Counted from the first letter of the stretch, positions 54,005-63,015 are shown. The stretch is 64,000 nt of DNA from Streptomyces sp. Act143 (GCF_003143935.1 NZ_QFRX01000001.1:5055327-5119326), one strand, 5' to 3'. The notes: generated from the letters alone by a model not told the origin. Numbers and translations: made by a program.

Positions 54005-55135
54005 ATGACGGTCATGGAGCAGCGGGACGGGTACCGGCCATCGCCGCCGCCCGCCTGGCAGCCCCGTACCGACCCCGCGCCGCTGCTGCCCGACGCGGAG
54101 CCGTACCGCGTCCTCGGCACGGACGCGGCGGCGAAGGCCGACCCGGGCCTGCTGCGCCGCCTCTACGCCGAGCTGGTGCGCGGTCGTCGGTACAACGCGC
54201 AGGCGACCGCCCTCACCAAGCAGGGCCGCCTCGCCGTCTACCCCTCCAGCACCGGGCAGGAGGCCTGTGAGGTCGCCGCCGCCCTGGTGCTGGAAGACCG
54301 TGACTGGCTCTTCCCCAGCTACCGCGACACCCTCGCCGCCGTCGCCCGGGGCCTCGACCCCGTCCAGGCGCTGACCCTGCTGCGCGGCGACTGGCACACC
54401 GGCTACGACCCGCACGAGCACCGGGTCGCGCCGCTGTGCACCCCGCTCGCCACCCAGCTCCCGCACGCCGTCGGCCTCGCCCACGCCGCCCGCCTCAAGG
54501 GCGACGACGTGGTCGCGCTCGCCATGGTCGGCGACGGCGGCACCAGCGAGGGCGACTTCCACGAGGCGCTGAACTTCGCCGCCGTCTGGCAGGCACCGGT
54601 CGTCTTCCTCGTCCAGAACAACGGCTTCGCCATCTCCGTCCCGCTCGCCAAGCAGACCGCGGCCCCGTCGCTGGCCCACAAGGCCGTCGGCTACGGCATG
54701 CCCGGCCGGCTCGTCGACGGCAACGACGCGGCCGCCGTGCACGAGGTGCTCGCCGACGCCGTACGGCGCGCGCGTGCGGGCGGCGGCCCCACCCTCGTCG
54801 AGGCCATCACGTACCGCGTGGAGGCCCACACCAACGCCGACGACGCGACCCGCTACCGCGGCGACGCCGAGGTCGAGACCTGGCGCCGGCACGACCCGAT
54901 CGCCCTCCTGGAGCACGAGCTGACCGAGCGCGGACTCCTCGACGACGCCGGAATCCAGGCGGCCCGCGACGCCGCCGAGACCATGGCCGCCGACCTGCGC
55001 GAGCGCATGAACCAGGACCCGGTCCTCGACCCCATGGACCTGTTCGCCCACGTCTACGCCGAACCCACCCCGCAACTGCGGGAGCAGCGGGCCCAGTTGC
55101 AGGCCGAGCTGGAAGCAGAGGGGGAGACTCCATGA
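54005..55135 (+). CDS. bkdA: Branched-chain 2-oxoacid dehydrogenase E1 alpha subunit
   Basis: A 376-residue thiamine-diphosphate enzyme subunit from ATG 54005, with GAGGAGG upstream. The conserved parts are YNAQATALTKQGRLAVYPSSTGQEA, GDGGTSEGDFHEALNFAAVWQAPVVFLVQNNGFAISVP (GDG...N thiamine-binding motif near residue 180), and RVEAHTNADDATRYR (phosphorylation-loop region). With E1 beta it decarboxylates branched-chain 2-oxoacids and transfers the acyl group to E2, and gives starter units for branched fatty acids and avermectin-type polyketides. Its stop overlaps bkdB. Confidence 0.92.
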   Translation: MTVMEQRDGYRPSPPPAWQPRTDPAPLLPDAEPYRVLGTDAAAKADPGLLRRLYAELVRGRRYNAQATALTKQGRLAVYPSSTGQEACEVAAALVLEDRDWLFPSYRDTLAAVARGLDPVQALTLLRGDWHTGYDPHEHRVAPLCTPLATQLPHAVGLAHAARLKGDDVVALAMVGDGGTSEGDFHEALNFAAVWQAPVVFLVQNNGFAISVPLAKQTAAPSLAHKAVGYGMPGRLVDGNDAAAVHEVLADAVRRARAGGGPTLVEAITYRVEAHTNADDATRYRGDAEVETWRRHDPIALLEHELTERGLLDDAGIQAARDAAETMAADLRERMNQDPVLDPMDLFAHVYAEPTPQLREQRAQLQAELEAEGETP

Positions 55136-56136
55136 CCACCGTCGCGGTGAAGCCCGCCACCATGGCGCAGGCCCTCACGCGCGCGATGCGCGACGCGATG
55201 GCCGCCGACCCCACCGTCCACGTCCTGGGCGAGGACGTCGGCACCCTCGGCGGCGTCTTCCGCGTCACCGACGGGCTCGCCAAGGAGTTCGGCGAGGACC
55301 GCTGCACCGACACCCCGCTCGCCGAGGCCGGCATCCTCGGCACGGCCGTCGGCATGGCGATGTACGGGCTCAGGCCGGTCGTGGAGATGCAGTTCGACGC
55401 GTTCGCCTACCCCGCGTTCGAGCAGCTCGTCAGCCATGTCGCCCGTATGCGCAACCGCACGCGCGGTGCCATGCCCCTGCCGATCACCATCCGCGTCCCC
55501 TACGGCGGCGGCATCGGCGGCGTCGAGCACCACAGCGACTCCTCCGAGGCGTACTACCTGGCGACCCCGGGGCTCCATGTCGTCACGCCCGCCACCGTCG
55601 CCGACGCCTACGGCCTGCTGCGCGCCGCGATCGCCTCCGACGACCCGGTCGTCCTCCTCGAACCCAAGCGCCTGTACTGGTCGAAGGACTCCTGGAACCC
55701 GGAGGAGCCGACGGCCGTTGAACCGATCGGCCGCGCGGTGGTGCGGCGCTCGGGCCGGAGCGCCACGCTCATCACGTACGGTCCGTCCGTACCCGTCTGC
55801 CTCGAAGCCGCCGAGGCGGCCCGGGCCGAGGGGTGGGACCTGGAGGTCGTCGACCTGCGCTCGCTGGTGCCGTTCGACGACGAGACGGTCTGCGCCTCGG
55901 TACGGCGGACCGGGCGGGCGGTCGTCGTACACGAGTCGGGCGGGTTCGGCGGCCCGGGCGGAGAGATCGCGGCCCGTGTCACGGAGCGCTGCTTCCATCA
56001 TCTGGAGGCGCCGGTGCTGCGCGTGGCCGGGTTCGACATTCCCTACCCGCCGCCGATGCTGGAGCGTCATCACCTGCCCGGCGTGGACCGGATCCTGGAC
56101 GCCGTGGGGCGTCTGCAGTGGGAGGCCGAGAGCTGA
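55132..56136 (+). CDS. bkdB: Branched-chain 2-oxoacid dehydrogenase E1 beta subunit
   Basis: A 334-residue subunit. Its conserved features are LGEDVGTLGGVFRVTDGLAKEFGEDRCTDTPLAEAGILG, MQFDAFAYPAFEQLVSHVARMRNR, PYGGGIGGVEHHSDSSEAYYLATPGLHVV and the C-terminal VVHESGGFGGPGGEIAARV and FDIPYPP. It completes the thiamine-diphosphate site with E1 alpha. It overlaps bkdA (ATGA) and bkdC (TGATG), so all three are coupled. Confidence 0.94.
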   Translation: MTTVAVKPATMAQALTRAMRDAMAADPTVHVLGEDVGTLGGVFRVTDGLAKEFGEDRCTDTPLAEAGILGTAVGMAMYGLRPVVEMQFDAFAYPAFEQLVSHVARMRNRTRGAMPLPITIRVPYGGGIGGVEHHSDSSEAYYLATPGLHVVTPATVADAYGLLRAAIASDDPVVLLEPKRLYWSKDSWNPEEPTAVEPIGRAVVRRSGRSATLITYGPSVPVCLEAAEAARAEGWDLEVVDLRSLVPFDDETVCASVRRTGRAVVVHESGGFGGPGGEIAARVTERCFHHLEAPVLRVAGFDIPYPPPMLERHHLPGVDRILDAVGRLQWEAES

Positions 56137-57527
56137 TGGCACAGGTGCTGGAGTTCAAGCTCCCCGACCTCGGGGAGGGGCTCACCGAGGCGGAGATCGT
56201 GCGCTGGCTGGTGCAGGTCGGTGACGTCGTCGCCGTCGACCAGCCGGTCGTCGAGGTCGAGACCGCCAAGGCGATGGTCGAGGTGCCCTGCCCCTACGGC
56301 GGTGTCGTCACCGCCCGCTTCGGCGAGGAGGGCACGGAACTGCCCGTGGGGGCGCCGCTGATCACCGTCGCGGTGGGGGCGCCCGCCGCCGTCGGGACCG
56401 CCGAGGACAGCGGCGGCAAGACCGAGGGCTCCGGGAACGTCCTGGTGGGGTACGGCACTTCGGAGGCCCCGGCCCGGCGCCGAAGGGTCCGTCCGGCGCA
56501 GCCGACGGCCACGCCGGCCGGGGGCGCGGCGAACGGCACGGGCACCGCGAACGGCACGGGCGCGCGTGAGATGCCCGTCGCGCGTGAAGTGGCCGAAGGA
56601 CCCGTGCCGGTCATCTCGCCCCTCGTGCGTCGGCTCGCCCGCGAGAACGGCCTAGATCTGCGGGAGCTGACCGGCTCCGGCCCCGACGGACTGATCCTGC
56701 GGGCGGACGTGGAGTACGCGCTGCGGGCCGCCACGGCCCAAGGACGCGCCGCCGCTCCCGCCCAGGCAGGCCCCGTCGCCGCGCCGGCCGCCGTTCCGGA
56801 GCCGACGCCCGCCCCGGTGCTCACCGGCCCCGCCGCCGGAGGCATCCGCACCCCCCTCAAGGGACTCCGCGGTGCCGTCGCCGACAAGCTCTCCCGCAGC
56901 CGGCGCGAGATTCCCGACGCCACCTGCTGGGTGGACGCCGACGCGACCGAACTCATGCGCGCGCGGGCCGCGATGAACGCCGCCGGTGGGCCGAAGATCT
57001 CCCTCCTCGCCCTGCTGGCCCGCATCTGCACGGCGGCCCTCGCCCGCCACCCCGAGCTCAACTCCACGGTCGACATGGCGGCCAGGGAGGTCGTCCAGCT
57101 CGACCAGGTGCACCTCGGCTTCGCCGCCCAGACCCCGCGTGGCCTCGTCGTACCGGTCGTACGCGACGCACACGCGCGGGACGCTGAGTCGCTGACCGCG
57201 GAGTTCGCCCGGCTCACCGAGGCCGCCCGCACCGGCACCCTGACTCCTGGGGAACTGACCGGCGGGACCTTCACGTTGAACAACTACGGCGTCTTCGGCG
57301 TCGACGGCTCCACGCCGATCATCAACCACCCCGAGGCCGCCATGCTGGGCGTGGGCCGCATCGTCCCCAAGCCGTGGGTGCACGAGGGCGAGCTGGCGGT
57401 GCGGCAGGTCGTCCAGCTGTCGCTCACCTTCGACCACCGCGTCTGCGACGGCGGCACGGCGGGCGGCTTCCTGCGGTACGTGGCCGACTGCGTCGAACAA
57501 CCGGCGGTGCTGCTGCGGACACTGTGA
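56136..57527 (+). CDS. bkdC: Branched-chain 2-oxoacid dehydrogenase E2 (dihydrolipoyl acyltransferase)
   Basis: A 463-residue E2. The lipoyl domain (about 1-80) has the lipoylation lysine in ETAKAMVEVP near residue 45. A flexible linker rich in Gly/Thr/Arg precedes the E1/E3-binding domain (VISPLVRRLARENGLDLRELTGSGPDGLILRADV), near residues 152-186. The catalytic domain has TFTLNNYGVFGVDGSTPIINHPEAAMLGVGRI and the active-site motif FDHRVCDGGTAGGFL (HRVCDG, the usual HRxxDG). E3 is not encoded here. A lipoyl-E3 would come from elsewhere in the genome. Confidence 0.94.
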   Translation: MAQVLEFKLPDLGEGLTEAEIVRWLVQVGDVVAVDQPVVEVETAKAMVEVPCPYGGVVTARFGEEGTELPVGAPLITVAVGAPAAVGTAEDSGGKTEGSGNVLVGYGTSEAPARRRRVRPAQPTATPAGGAANGTGTANGTGAREMPVAREVAEGPVPVISPLVRRLARENGLDLRELTGSGPDGLILRADVEYALRAATAQGRAAAPAQAGPVAAPAAVPEPTPAPVLTGPAAGGIRTPLKGLRGAVADKLSRSRREIPDATCWVDADATELMRARAAMNAAGGPKISLLALLARICTAALARHPELNSTVDMAAREVVQLDQVHLGFAAQTPRGLVVPVVRDAHARDAESLTAEFARLTEAARTGTLTPGELTGGTFTLNNYGVFGVDGSTPIINHPEAAMLGVGRIVPKPWVHEGELAVRQVVQLSLTFDHRVCDGGTAGGFLRYVADCVEQPAVLLRTL

Positions 57528-57747
57528 TCGTGGCGCCGCCCACGCGTTCTTCGCGATCGCGGCGCTGCCCAGACGTTTTCTCTGGGGTCGCGGTGATGCC
57601 GTTGCGCACAGAGTGATCGTGGCGGCACCGTTGCGCGCACGGTGATCGCGACCGTGCCGTTGCGTCCACGCTGATCGTGGCGGTGCCGCTGTGCTCCCTG
57701 TGATTGCGGAACCCCCCACGCGTTCCCTGTGATCGCGGCGCCCCCCA
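57524..57747. repeat. 29-bp tandem repeat between bkdC and mobA
   Basis: About seven and a half degenerate copies start with (G/C)TGATCG-(T/C)GG and follow the 29-bp period: 57524, 57553, 57582 (31 bp), 57613, 57642, 57671, 57700, 57729. The bkdC stop codon lies in the first copy. The units share the GATCG core and GCGTTGCG-like ends. This gap shows no other feature. Confidence 0.78.
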
Positions 57748-57757
57748 TACTCGGAGG

Positions 57758-58693
57758 GTGACCTCGTACGAGCCCGCGGGCGCCGCCGGTGCCGACGTCG
57801 TGTACGACGCCGTCGTGCTCGCCGGGGGTGCCGCGCGGCGGCTCGGCGGCGCGGACAAGCCCGGCGTGCGCGTGGGCGGCCGTGCGCTGCTGGAACGCGT
57901 CCTGACGGCCTGCGCCGACGCCCGCACCACCGTCGTCGTCGCCGACCCCCGGCCCACCGCACGGCCCGTCACCTGGGCGCGCGAGGACCCTCCCGGCGGC
58001 GGCCCGGTCGCCGCGCTCGGCGCCGGGCTGAGCCCCACGGCGGCGCCGGACGTCGTCGTCCTCTCCGCCGACCTGCCCTTCCTCACGACGGACACCGTCC
58101 GCCGACTGCTGACCGCCCTCCGCGCGGCCGGCACCGACGGGGCGCTGCTCACCGACGCCGACGGCCGCGACCAGCCCCTCGTGGCCGCGTACCGCGCCTC
58201 CGCGCTGCGCCGCGAGCTGACCACGCTCGCCGAGGAACACCACGGCCTCACCGGGCTGCCCCTGCGCAGGCTCACCGCAGGCCTCCACCTCACCCGTGTC
58301 CCGGACCCCGTCGCGTCCTTCGACTGCGACACCTGGGACGACATCGCCGCCGCCAGGGCACGTATCAGGGAGCATGGACCCGTGCTGGATGAATGGATCT
58401 CCGCAGTCAAGGACGAGCTGGGCATCGAACTCGACGTCGACACCGGCGTCCTGCTCGACCTCGCCCGCGACGCCGCCCACAACGTGGCCAGGCCCGGGGC
58501 GCCGCTGACCACCTTCCTCGTCGGCTACGCCGCCGCGCAGGCCGGGGGAGGCCCCGAGGCGGTCGCCGAGGCCGCCCGCAAGGCGACCGCCCTCGCCCTC
58601 GCCTGGCCCGACGAGGACGCGTCCGACGCCAAGCCGGCCGACGCCGGGGCCGCCGGCGACTCCGGCGCCCAGCCCGGTACGGACGCCGGATGA
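57758..58693 (+). CDS. mobA: MobA-like NTP transferase fused to a DUF6457 domain
   Basis: A 311-residue protein from GTG 57758. The N-terminal 195 residues match the MobA fold: AVVLAGGAARRLGGADKPGV with the GTP-binding loop near residue 13, VVVLSADLPFL near 95, and DADGRDQPLVAAY. MobA attaches GMP to molybdopterin to form the molybdenum cofactor. From about residue 210, after EHGPVLDEWISAVKDELGIELDVD, a helical DUF6457-type domain follows (LLDLARDAAHNVARPGAPLTTFLVGYAAAQAG). The gene overlaps moeA. Stand-alone DUF6457 proteins exist elsewhere. The ribosome site (GGAGG) is adjacent to the start, so the start is uncertain. Confidence 0.8.
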   Translation: MTSYEPAGAAGADVVYDAVVLAGGAARRLGGADKPGVRVGGRALLERVLTACADARTTVVVADPRPTARPVTWAREDPPGGGPVAALGAGLSPTAAPDVVVLSADLPFLTTDTVRRLLTALRAAGTDGALLTDADGRDQPLVAAYRASALRRELTTLAEEHHGLTGLPLRRLTAGLHLTRVPDPVASFDCDTWDDIAAARARIREHGPVLDEWISAVKDELGIELDVDTGVLLDLARDAAHNVARPGAPLTTFLVGYAAAQAGGGPEAVAEAARKATALALAWPDEDASDAKPADAGAAGDSGAQPGTDAG

Positions 58694-60054
58694 CCGCCCG
58701 TCCGGATGCCGCCGACGCCGAGGACCTGGACGTCGAGGAGGTGCTCGCCCTCGTGAACGAGACCGCACACGACACCGGCCACCCGCACGCGGCCCCGCCG
58801 CCCCGGTCCACCGACCGGGCAGCCGGCAAGTCCGACGCCCACCACCGCGCCACCCCCTGGCCCGAGGCCCGCGCGATCGCCGAACGTGCCGCGCGTTCCA
58901 CCGCCCGCGCCGCCCGTCGCGCCCCTGTCTCCGTTCCCCTCGACGCCGCCCTCGGCCTCACCCTCGCCGCCCCCCTCACCGCCCTCACCGACCTGCCCTC
59001 CTTCGACACCTCCGCGATGGACGGCTGGGCAGTTGCCGGACCCGGCCCGTGGGACGTGCGCGACGAGGGTGTCCTGGCCGGGCACGCCGAGCACCGGCCG
59101 CTCAGCGACGGCGAGGCCGTCCGGATCGCCACCGGCGCGCGCATCCCCCCGGACACCACCGCGGTCCTGCGCAGCGAGCACGGCCGCGCCGACGCCCAGG
59201 GCCGTCTGCACGCCACCCGCGACACCAAGCACGGCCAGGACATCCGCCCGCGCGGTCAGGAGTGCCGCACCGGCGACCAACTCCTGCCCGTCGGCACCCT
59301 CGTGACCCCGGCGGTCCTCGGGCTCGCCGCGGCCGCCGGGTACGACACGCTCACCGCGGTCCCCCGCCCCCGCGCCGAAGTCCTCGTCCTCGGCGACGAG
59401 TTGCTCACCGAGGGCCTGCCGCGCGAGGGCCTGATCCGGGACGCGCTCGGCCCGATGCTGCCGCCCTGGCTGCGCGCACTCGGCGCCGAGGTCATCGCCG
59501 TACGCCCGCTCGGCGACGACGCCGAGGCCCTGCACAAGGCGATCACCGGCTCGGACGCCGACCTGATCGTCACCACGGGCGGGACCGCCGCCGGCCCCGT
59601 CGACCATGTGCACCCCACCCTCCGGCGCATCGGCGCCGAACTCCTCGTGGACGGCGTCAAAGTGCGCCCCGGTCACCCGATGCTGCTGGCCCGCGTCAAG
59701 GAGAACCAGCACCTGGTCGGCCTGCCCGGCAACCCTCTCGCCGCCGTCTCCGGGCTGCTCACGCTCGCCGAGCCGGTGCTGCGGACCCTCGCCGCCCGCC
59801 CCGCCCCGGAGCCGTACACCCTGCCCCTGCGCGACGAGGTGCACGGCCATCCGCACGACACCCGGCTCATCCCCGTCGTCCTGCGCGGCGACAGTGCCGC
59901 TCCGCTGCACTACAACGGCCCGGCCATGCTGCGCGGCATCGCGGCGGCCGACGCCCTGGCCGTCGTACCGCCCGGGGGTGCCCGCTCGGCCCAGGAGCTC
60001 GAACTCCTCGACCTGCCCTGGGCATCCGCCGGAATCGGGGTGTGTTTCACGTGA
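58690..60054 (+). CDS. moeA: Molybdopterin molybdenumtransferase MoeA
   Basis: A 454-residue enzyme that inserts molybdate into adenylylated molybdopterin. The N-terminal 55 residues are an extra, poorly conserved acidic extension (EDLDVEEVLALVNE). The MoeA core has LPSFDTSAMDGWAV near 108, GARIPPDTTAVLRSE, EVLVLGDELLTEG, the substrate-binding IVTTGGTAAGPVDHVHPTLRR and PGHPMLLARV, and VGLPGNPLAAVSGLL near 345. The start overlaps mobA (ATGA) and the last codons (Cys-Phe-Thr-stop) are encoded by the parS site. It is likely cotranscribed with mobA. Confidence 0.94.
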   Translation: MTARPDAADAEDLDVEEVLALVNETAHDTGHPHAAPPPRSTDRAAGKSDAHHRATPWPEARAIAERAARSTARAARRAPVSVPLDAALGLTLAAPLTALTDLPSFDTSAMDGWAVAGPGPWDVRDEGVLAGHAEHRPLSDGEAVRIATGARIPPDTTAVLRSEHGRADAQGRLHATRDTKHGQDIRPRGQECRTGDQLLPVGTLVTPAVLGLAAAAGYDTLTAVPRPRAEVLVLGDELLTEGLPREGLIRDALGPMLPPWLRALGAEVIAVRPLGDDAEALHKAITGSDADLIVTTGGTAAGPVDHVHPTLRRIGAELLVDGVKVRPGHPMLLARVKENQHLVGLPGNPLAAVSGLLTLAEPVLRTLAARPAPEPYTLPLRDEVHGHPHDTRLIPVVLRGDSAAPLHYNGPAMLRGIAAADALAVVPPGGARSAQELELLDLPWASAGIGVCFT

Positions 60055-60057
60055 AAC
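60044..60057. other. parS: parS site overlapping the moeA stop and channel start
   Basis: GTTTCACGTGAAAC matches parS at all 14 positions. It encodes the final Phe-Thr of MoeA (TTC ACG), the moeA stop TGA at 60052-60054, and the GTG AAA start of the channel at 60051. The two genes share bases GTGA there. Coding function and parS are thus under joint constraint. Confidence 0.95.
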
Positions 60058-61148
60058 TTCCGGGCCATGACGCGATCGCCCGCCAGGCGGACGAGCACCT
60101 CGTGACCCACCGGGTGAAACTCCCGCGCAAGGTGGTGGAGCACCCGTTCCGGCAGGTCGCCAAGCGGGTCCTGATGGCGTTGCTGGTGCTCTCGGCGACC
60201 GCGCTGCTCGTGTGGTTCGACCACGACGGTTACAACGACAACTCCGACGGCTCGGTCGACTTCCTCGACGCCTGGTACTACGCGACCGTCACGCTCTCCA
60301 CCACCGGCTACGGCGACATCACCCCGGTCAGCGACGCGGCCCGGCTCACCAACATCTTCGTCATCACGCCCCTGCGCGTGCTGTTCCTGATCATCCTGGT
60401 CGGCACCACGCTCGAAGTCCTCACCGAACGCACCCGGGAGGAATGGCGGCTCAACCGCTGGAGGTCCACGTTGCGAGACCACACCGTCGTCGTCGGCTTC
60501 GGGACCAAGGGGCGGTCGGCGATCCAGACCGTCTGTGCGACGGGGCTGAAGAAAGAGCAGGTGGTCGTGGTCGACCCCAGCTCCAAGGTGATCGACGCCG
60601 CGACCGCCGAAGGGTTCGCGGGGGTCATCGGGGACGCGACGCGCAGCGATGTGCTCAAGCGGGCCGAGGTGCACAAGGCGCGGAAGATCATCATCGCGAC
60701 GCAGCGGGACGACACCGCCGTCCTCGTCACCCTCACCGCACGGCAGCTCAACAAGGGCGCCAAGATCGTGGCCGCGGTGCGGGAGGAGGAGAACGCGCCG
60801 CTGCTGAAGCAGTCCGGTGCCGACGCCGTCATCACCAGCGCGAGCGCGGCCGGACGGCTCCTCGGCCTGTCGGTGCTGAGCCCCGCCGCAGGCATGGTGA
60901 TGGAGGACCTCATCCAGCAGGGCAGCGGGCTCGACATCGTCGAACGCCCGGTCATAAAGGCCGAGGTGGGCCGTAATCCGCGGGAGGTCGAGGACCTGGT
61001 GGTGAGTGTCGTACGAGGTCATCGGGTGCTCGGCTACGACGACCCGAACCTGGGGGCGCTGGAGCTGACCGACCGGCTGATCACCATCGTGCGGATGACG
61101 CCGGGCACCCAGGTGGCGCCCGACGTCAGGCCGCTGCCGCAGGACTGA
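60051..61148 (+). CDS. Potassium channel with TrkA-N (RCK) domain
   Basis: A 365-residue channel from GTG 60051. Residues about 40-125 hold two membrane helices around the pore. The selectivity filter is TTGYGD in LSTTGYGDITPVSDAARL near residue 88, typical of K+ channels. The C-terminal RCK domain (about 145-340) has the Rossmann motif VVVGFGTKGRSAI and GDATRSDVLKRA, which binds NAD(H) or metal and gates the pore. The Kch-type architecture (2 TM plus RCK) is complete; the ligand is unknown. The start overlaps moeA and lies inside parS. Confidence 0.92.
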   Translation: MKLPGHDAIARQADEHLVTHRVKLPRKVVEHPFRQVAKRVLMALLVLSATALLVWFDHDGYNDNSDGSVDFLDAWYYATVTLSTTGYGDITPVSDAARLTNIFVITPLRVLFLIILVGTTLEVLTERTREEWRLNRWRSTLRDHTVVVGFGTKGRSAIQTVCATGLKKEQVVVVDPSSKVIDAATAEGFAGVIGDATRSDVLKRAEVHKARKIIIATQRDDTAVLVTLTARQLNKGAKIVAAVREEENAPLLKQSGADAVITSASAAGRLLGLSVLSPAAGMVMEDLIQQGSGLDIVERPVIKAEVGRNPREVEDLVVSVVRGHRVLGYDDPNLGALELTDRLITIVRMTPGTQVAPDVRPLPQD

Positions 61149-61165
61149 GGCCGGTTCTTCGGGGT

Positions 61166-62014
61166 CTACTTGCGGTTGTAGAGCCGCATCGTGATCGGGC
61201 CGAAGACCAGCACGAACAGGCCCGCCCACCCCAGCGACCAGGCGATCTCGTCGGCCGGCCAGTCGCCCGCCATCAACGCGCGGACGGCCGAGGACAGATG
61301 CGTGATGGGGCTGTTGTTGACGAACGCCTGGAGCCAGCCGGGCATCGTGCGCGGATCGACGAAGACGTTGGACAGGAAGGTCAGCGGGAAGATCACCATC
61401 ATGCTGACGCCCATCACCGACTTCTCCGTGCGCAGCAGCAGCCCGAACATGGTCCAGATCCACGAGAACGCGAACGAAAACACCACCAGCAGCACGATCC
61501 CGGCGGCCACCCCGCCCATCCCGCCGTCCGGGCGGTAGCCGATGATCATGCCGACGACGAGCATTACGACCGACGCGATCGTGTAACGCAGGGCGTCGCC
61601 GAGCAGATAGCCGACCATCGTCGACGGCCGCCAGATGGGCAGCGACCGGAACCGGTCGAAGACGCCCTTCTCGATGTCGGTGTTCACGGACACGCCCGTG
61701 TACATCGTGATCATCACGACCGACATCACCAGGATGCCCGGCAGCAGGAACTGGATGTACTCCTTCGGGGAGCCGGCCAGGGCACCCCCGAACAGGTATG
61801 TGTACATCAGCACCATCATGATCGGGAACGCGGTGACGTCGAAGAGCTGCTCGGGCACGTGCTTGATCTTCAGGATCGCCCGCCAGCCGAAGGTGAGGGA
61901 GGCCGAGAGCGCCCCGGGGCGCGGCGGCCGCTCCCCGGCGACCAGCAGGGCGGCCAGCGACTCGGCGCTGACGGGGGCGAGGTCCTTGGCCTCGGTGGTG
62001 GTCGCGGTGCTCAT
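61166..62014 (-). CDS. ABC-2 type transporter permease (DrrB-like)
   Basis: A 282-residue permease from ATG 62014. After a basic N-terminal part there are about six membrane helices. The amphipathic segment HVPEQLFDVTAFPIMMVLMYTYLF, the conserved loop YTGVSVNTDIEKGVFDRFRSLPIWRPSTMVGYLL, and FLSNVFVDPRTMPGWLQAFVNNSPITHL are typical of ABC-2/DrrB exporters. Its start overlaps the end of the ATPase gene by four bases. It exports a drug or lipid-like molecule; the substrate is not known. Confidence 0.9.
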   Translation of the reverse strand: MSTATTTEAKDLAPVSAESLAALLVAGERPPRPGALSASLTFGWRAILKIKHVPEQLFDVTAFPIMMVLMYTYLFGGALAGSPKEYIQFLLPGILVMSVVMITMYTGVSVNTDIEKGVFDRFRSLPIWRPSTMVGYLLGDALRYTIASVVMLVVGMIIGYRPDGGMGGVAAGIVLLVVFSFAFSWIWTMFGLLLRTEKSVMGVSMMVIFPLTFLSNVFVDPRTMPGWLQAFVNNSPITHLSSAVRALMAGDWPADEIAWSLGWAGLFVLVFGPITMRLYNRK

Positions 62015-63015
62015 GCCGCCGCCTCTTCCTTCGCGTCGGGGGCTTCGTGGGTGTCGTGTCCGGTGAGGGCGAGGAACACCTCGTCCAGGCTGGGCTGGCC
62101 CAGCGAGAAGTTGTCGACGGTGATGCCGGTGCGGGCCAGTTCGGCGAGCGCGCGGGAGGCCTGCTCGGCCGCCGAGTCGCCGCTCACGCCCGCGAGACGG
62201 GCGGTGAGCGCCACCGGATCGGGCTCCAGCTGTACGTCCGTGTCGAGCGCGAGCCTCAGCACCCGCTCCGCCTCCGGCCGCTGCGCCGGATCGCGCAGCC
62301 GCAGATGCACGGACCCGGCCCCGACGGACGCCTTCAGCTCGCCCTTGGTCCCCTCGGCGATCACCCGGCCGCGGTCGATGACGGCGATCCGGGACGCCAG
62401 CTGGTCGGCCTCGTCCAGATACTGCGTGGTCAGCAGCACGGTGGTGCCCTGGGCGACGACCGCGCGCACGATGTCCCACACCTGGTTGCGGCTGCGCGGG
62501 TCGAGCCCGGTCGTCGGCTCGTCGAGGAAGAGCAGGTCGGGGGTGTTGAGGATGGAGGCGGCGATGTCGATACGGCGCCGCATGCCGCCCGAGTAGTGCT
62601 TGACCTGCTTTCCGGCCGCGTCCGTCAGCCCGAAGGCCTCCAGGAGCTGTCCGGCCCGCACCCGGGCGGCCTTCTTGTGGTGGCCGAGGAGACGGCCGAG
62701 CAGGACCAGGTTCTCGATCCCGGTGAGGTCCTCGTCGACGGAGGCGTACTGGCCGGTGAGGCTCACTCGGCCGCGCACCTCATCGGCCTCGCGGACGACG
62801 TCGTGGCCGAAGACATGGGCCTCGCCGCCGTCGGGGCGGAGCAGGGTGGCGAGCATCTTCACGGTGGTCGTCTTGCCGGCGCCGTTCGGACCGAGGACGC
62901 CGTAGACCGTGCCGGCCGGGACGGCGAGGTCGACGCCGTCGACGGCCCGGGTCTCGCCGAACGTCTTCACCAGTCCGGCCGTCTCGATGGCCAGGCCGGA
63001 GGTGTGCTGGCTCAT
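62011..63015 (-). CDS. ABC transporter ATP-binding protein (DrrA family)
   Basis: A 334-residue ATPase. The nucleotide-binding domain (about 5-225) has Walker A GPNGAGKTTTVKML near residue 42, the Q-loop at SLTGQYASVDEDLTG, the ABC signature HYSGGMRRRIDIA, and Walker B LLFLDEPTTGLDPRSRNQVW. A C-terminal DUF4162-like helical region ends with SLDEVFLALTGHD, which is usual in drug-resistance ATPases of the daunorubicin DrrA group. It is the first gene of the pair. No regulator is visible nearby. Confidence 0.92.
   Translation of the reverse strand: MSQHTSGLAIETAGLVKTFGETRAVDGVDLAVPAGTVYGVLGPNGAGKTTTVKMLATLLRPDGGEAHVFGHDVVREADEVRGRVSLTGQYASVDEDLTGIENLVLLGRLLGHHKKAARVRAGQLLEAFGLTDAAGKQVKHYSGGMRRRIDIAASILNTPDLLFLDEPTTGLDPRSRNQVWDIVRAVVAQGTTVLLTTQYLDEADQLASRIAVIDRGRVIAEGTKGELKASVGAGSVHLRLRDPAQRPEAERVLRLALDTDVQLEPDPVALTARLAGVSGDSAAEQASRALAELARTGITVDNFSLGQPSLDEVFLALTGHDTHEAPDAKEEAAA

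Noticed and set aside
57524..57747. CRISPR array
   Set aside because: Units are contiguous at 29 bp without unique spacers, and no cas genes are present.
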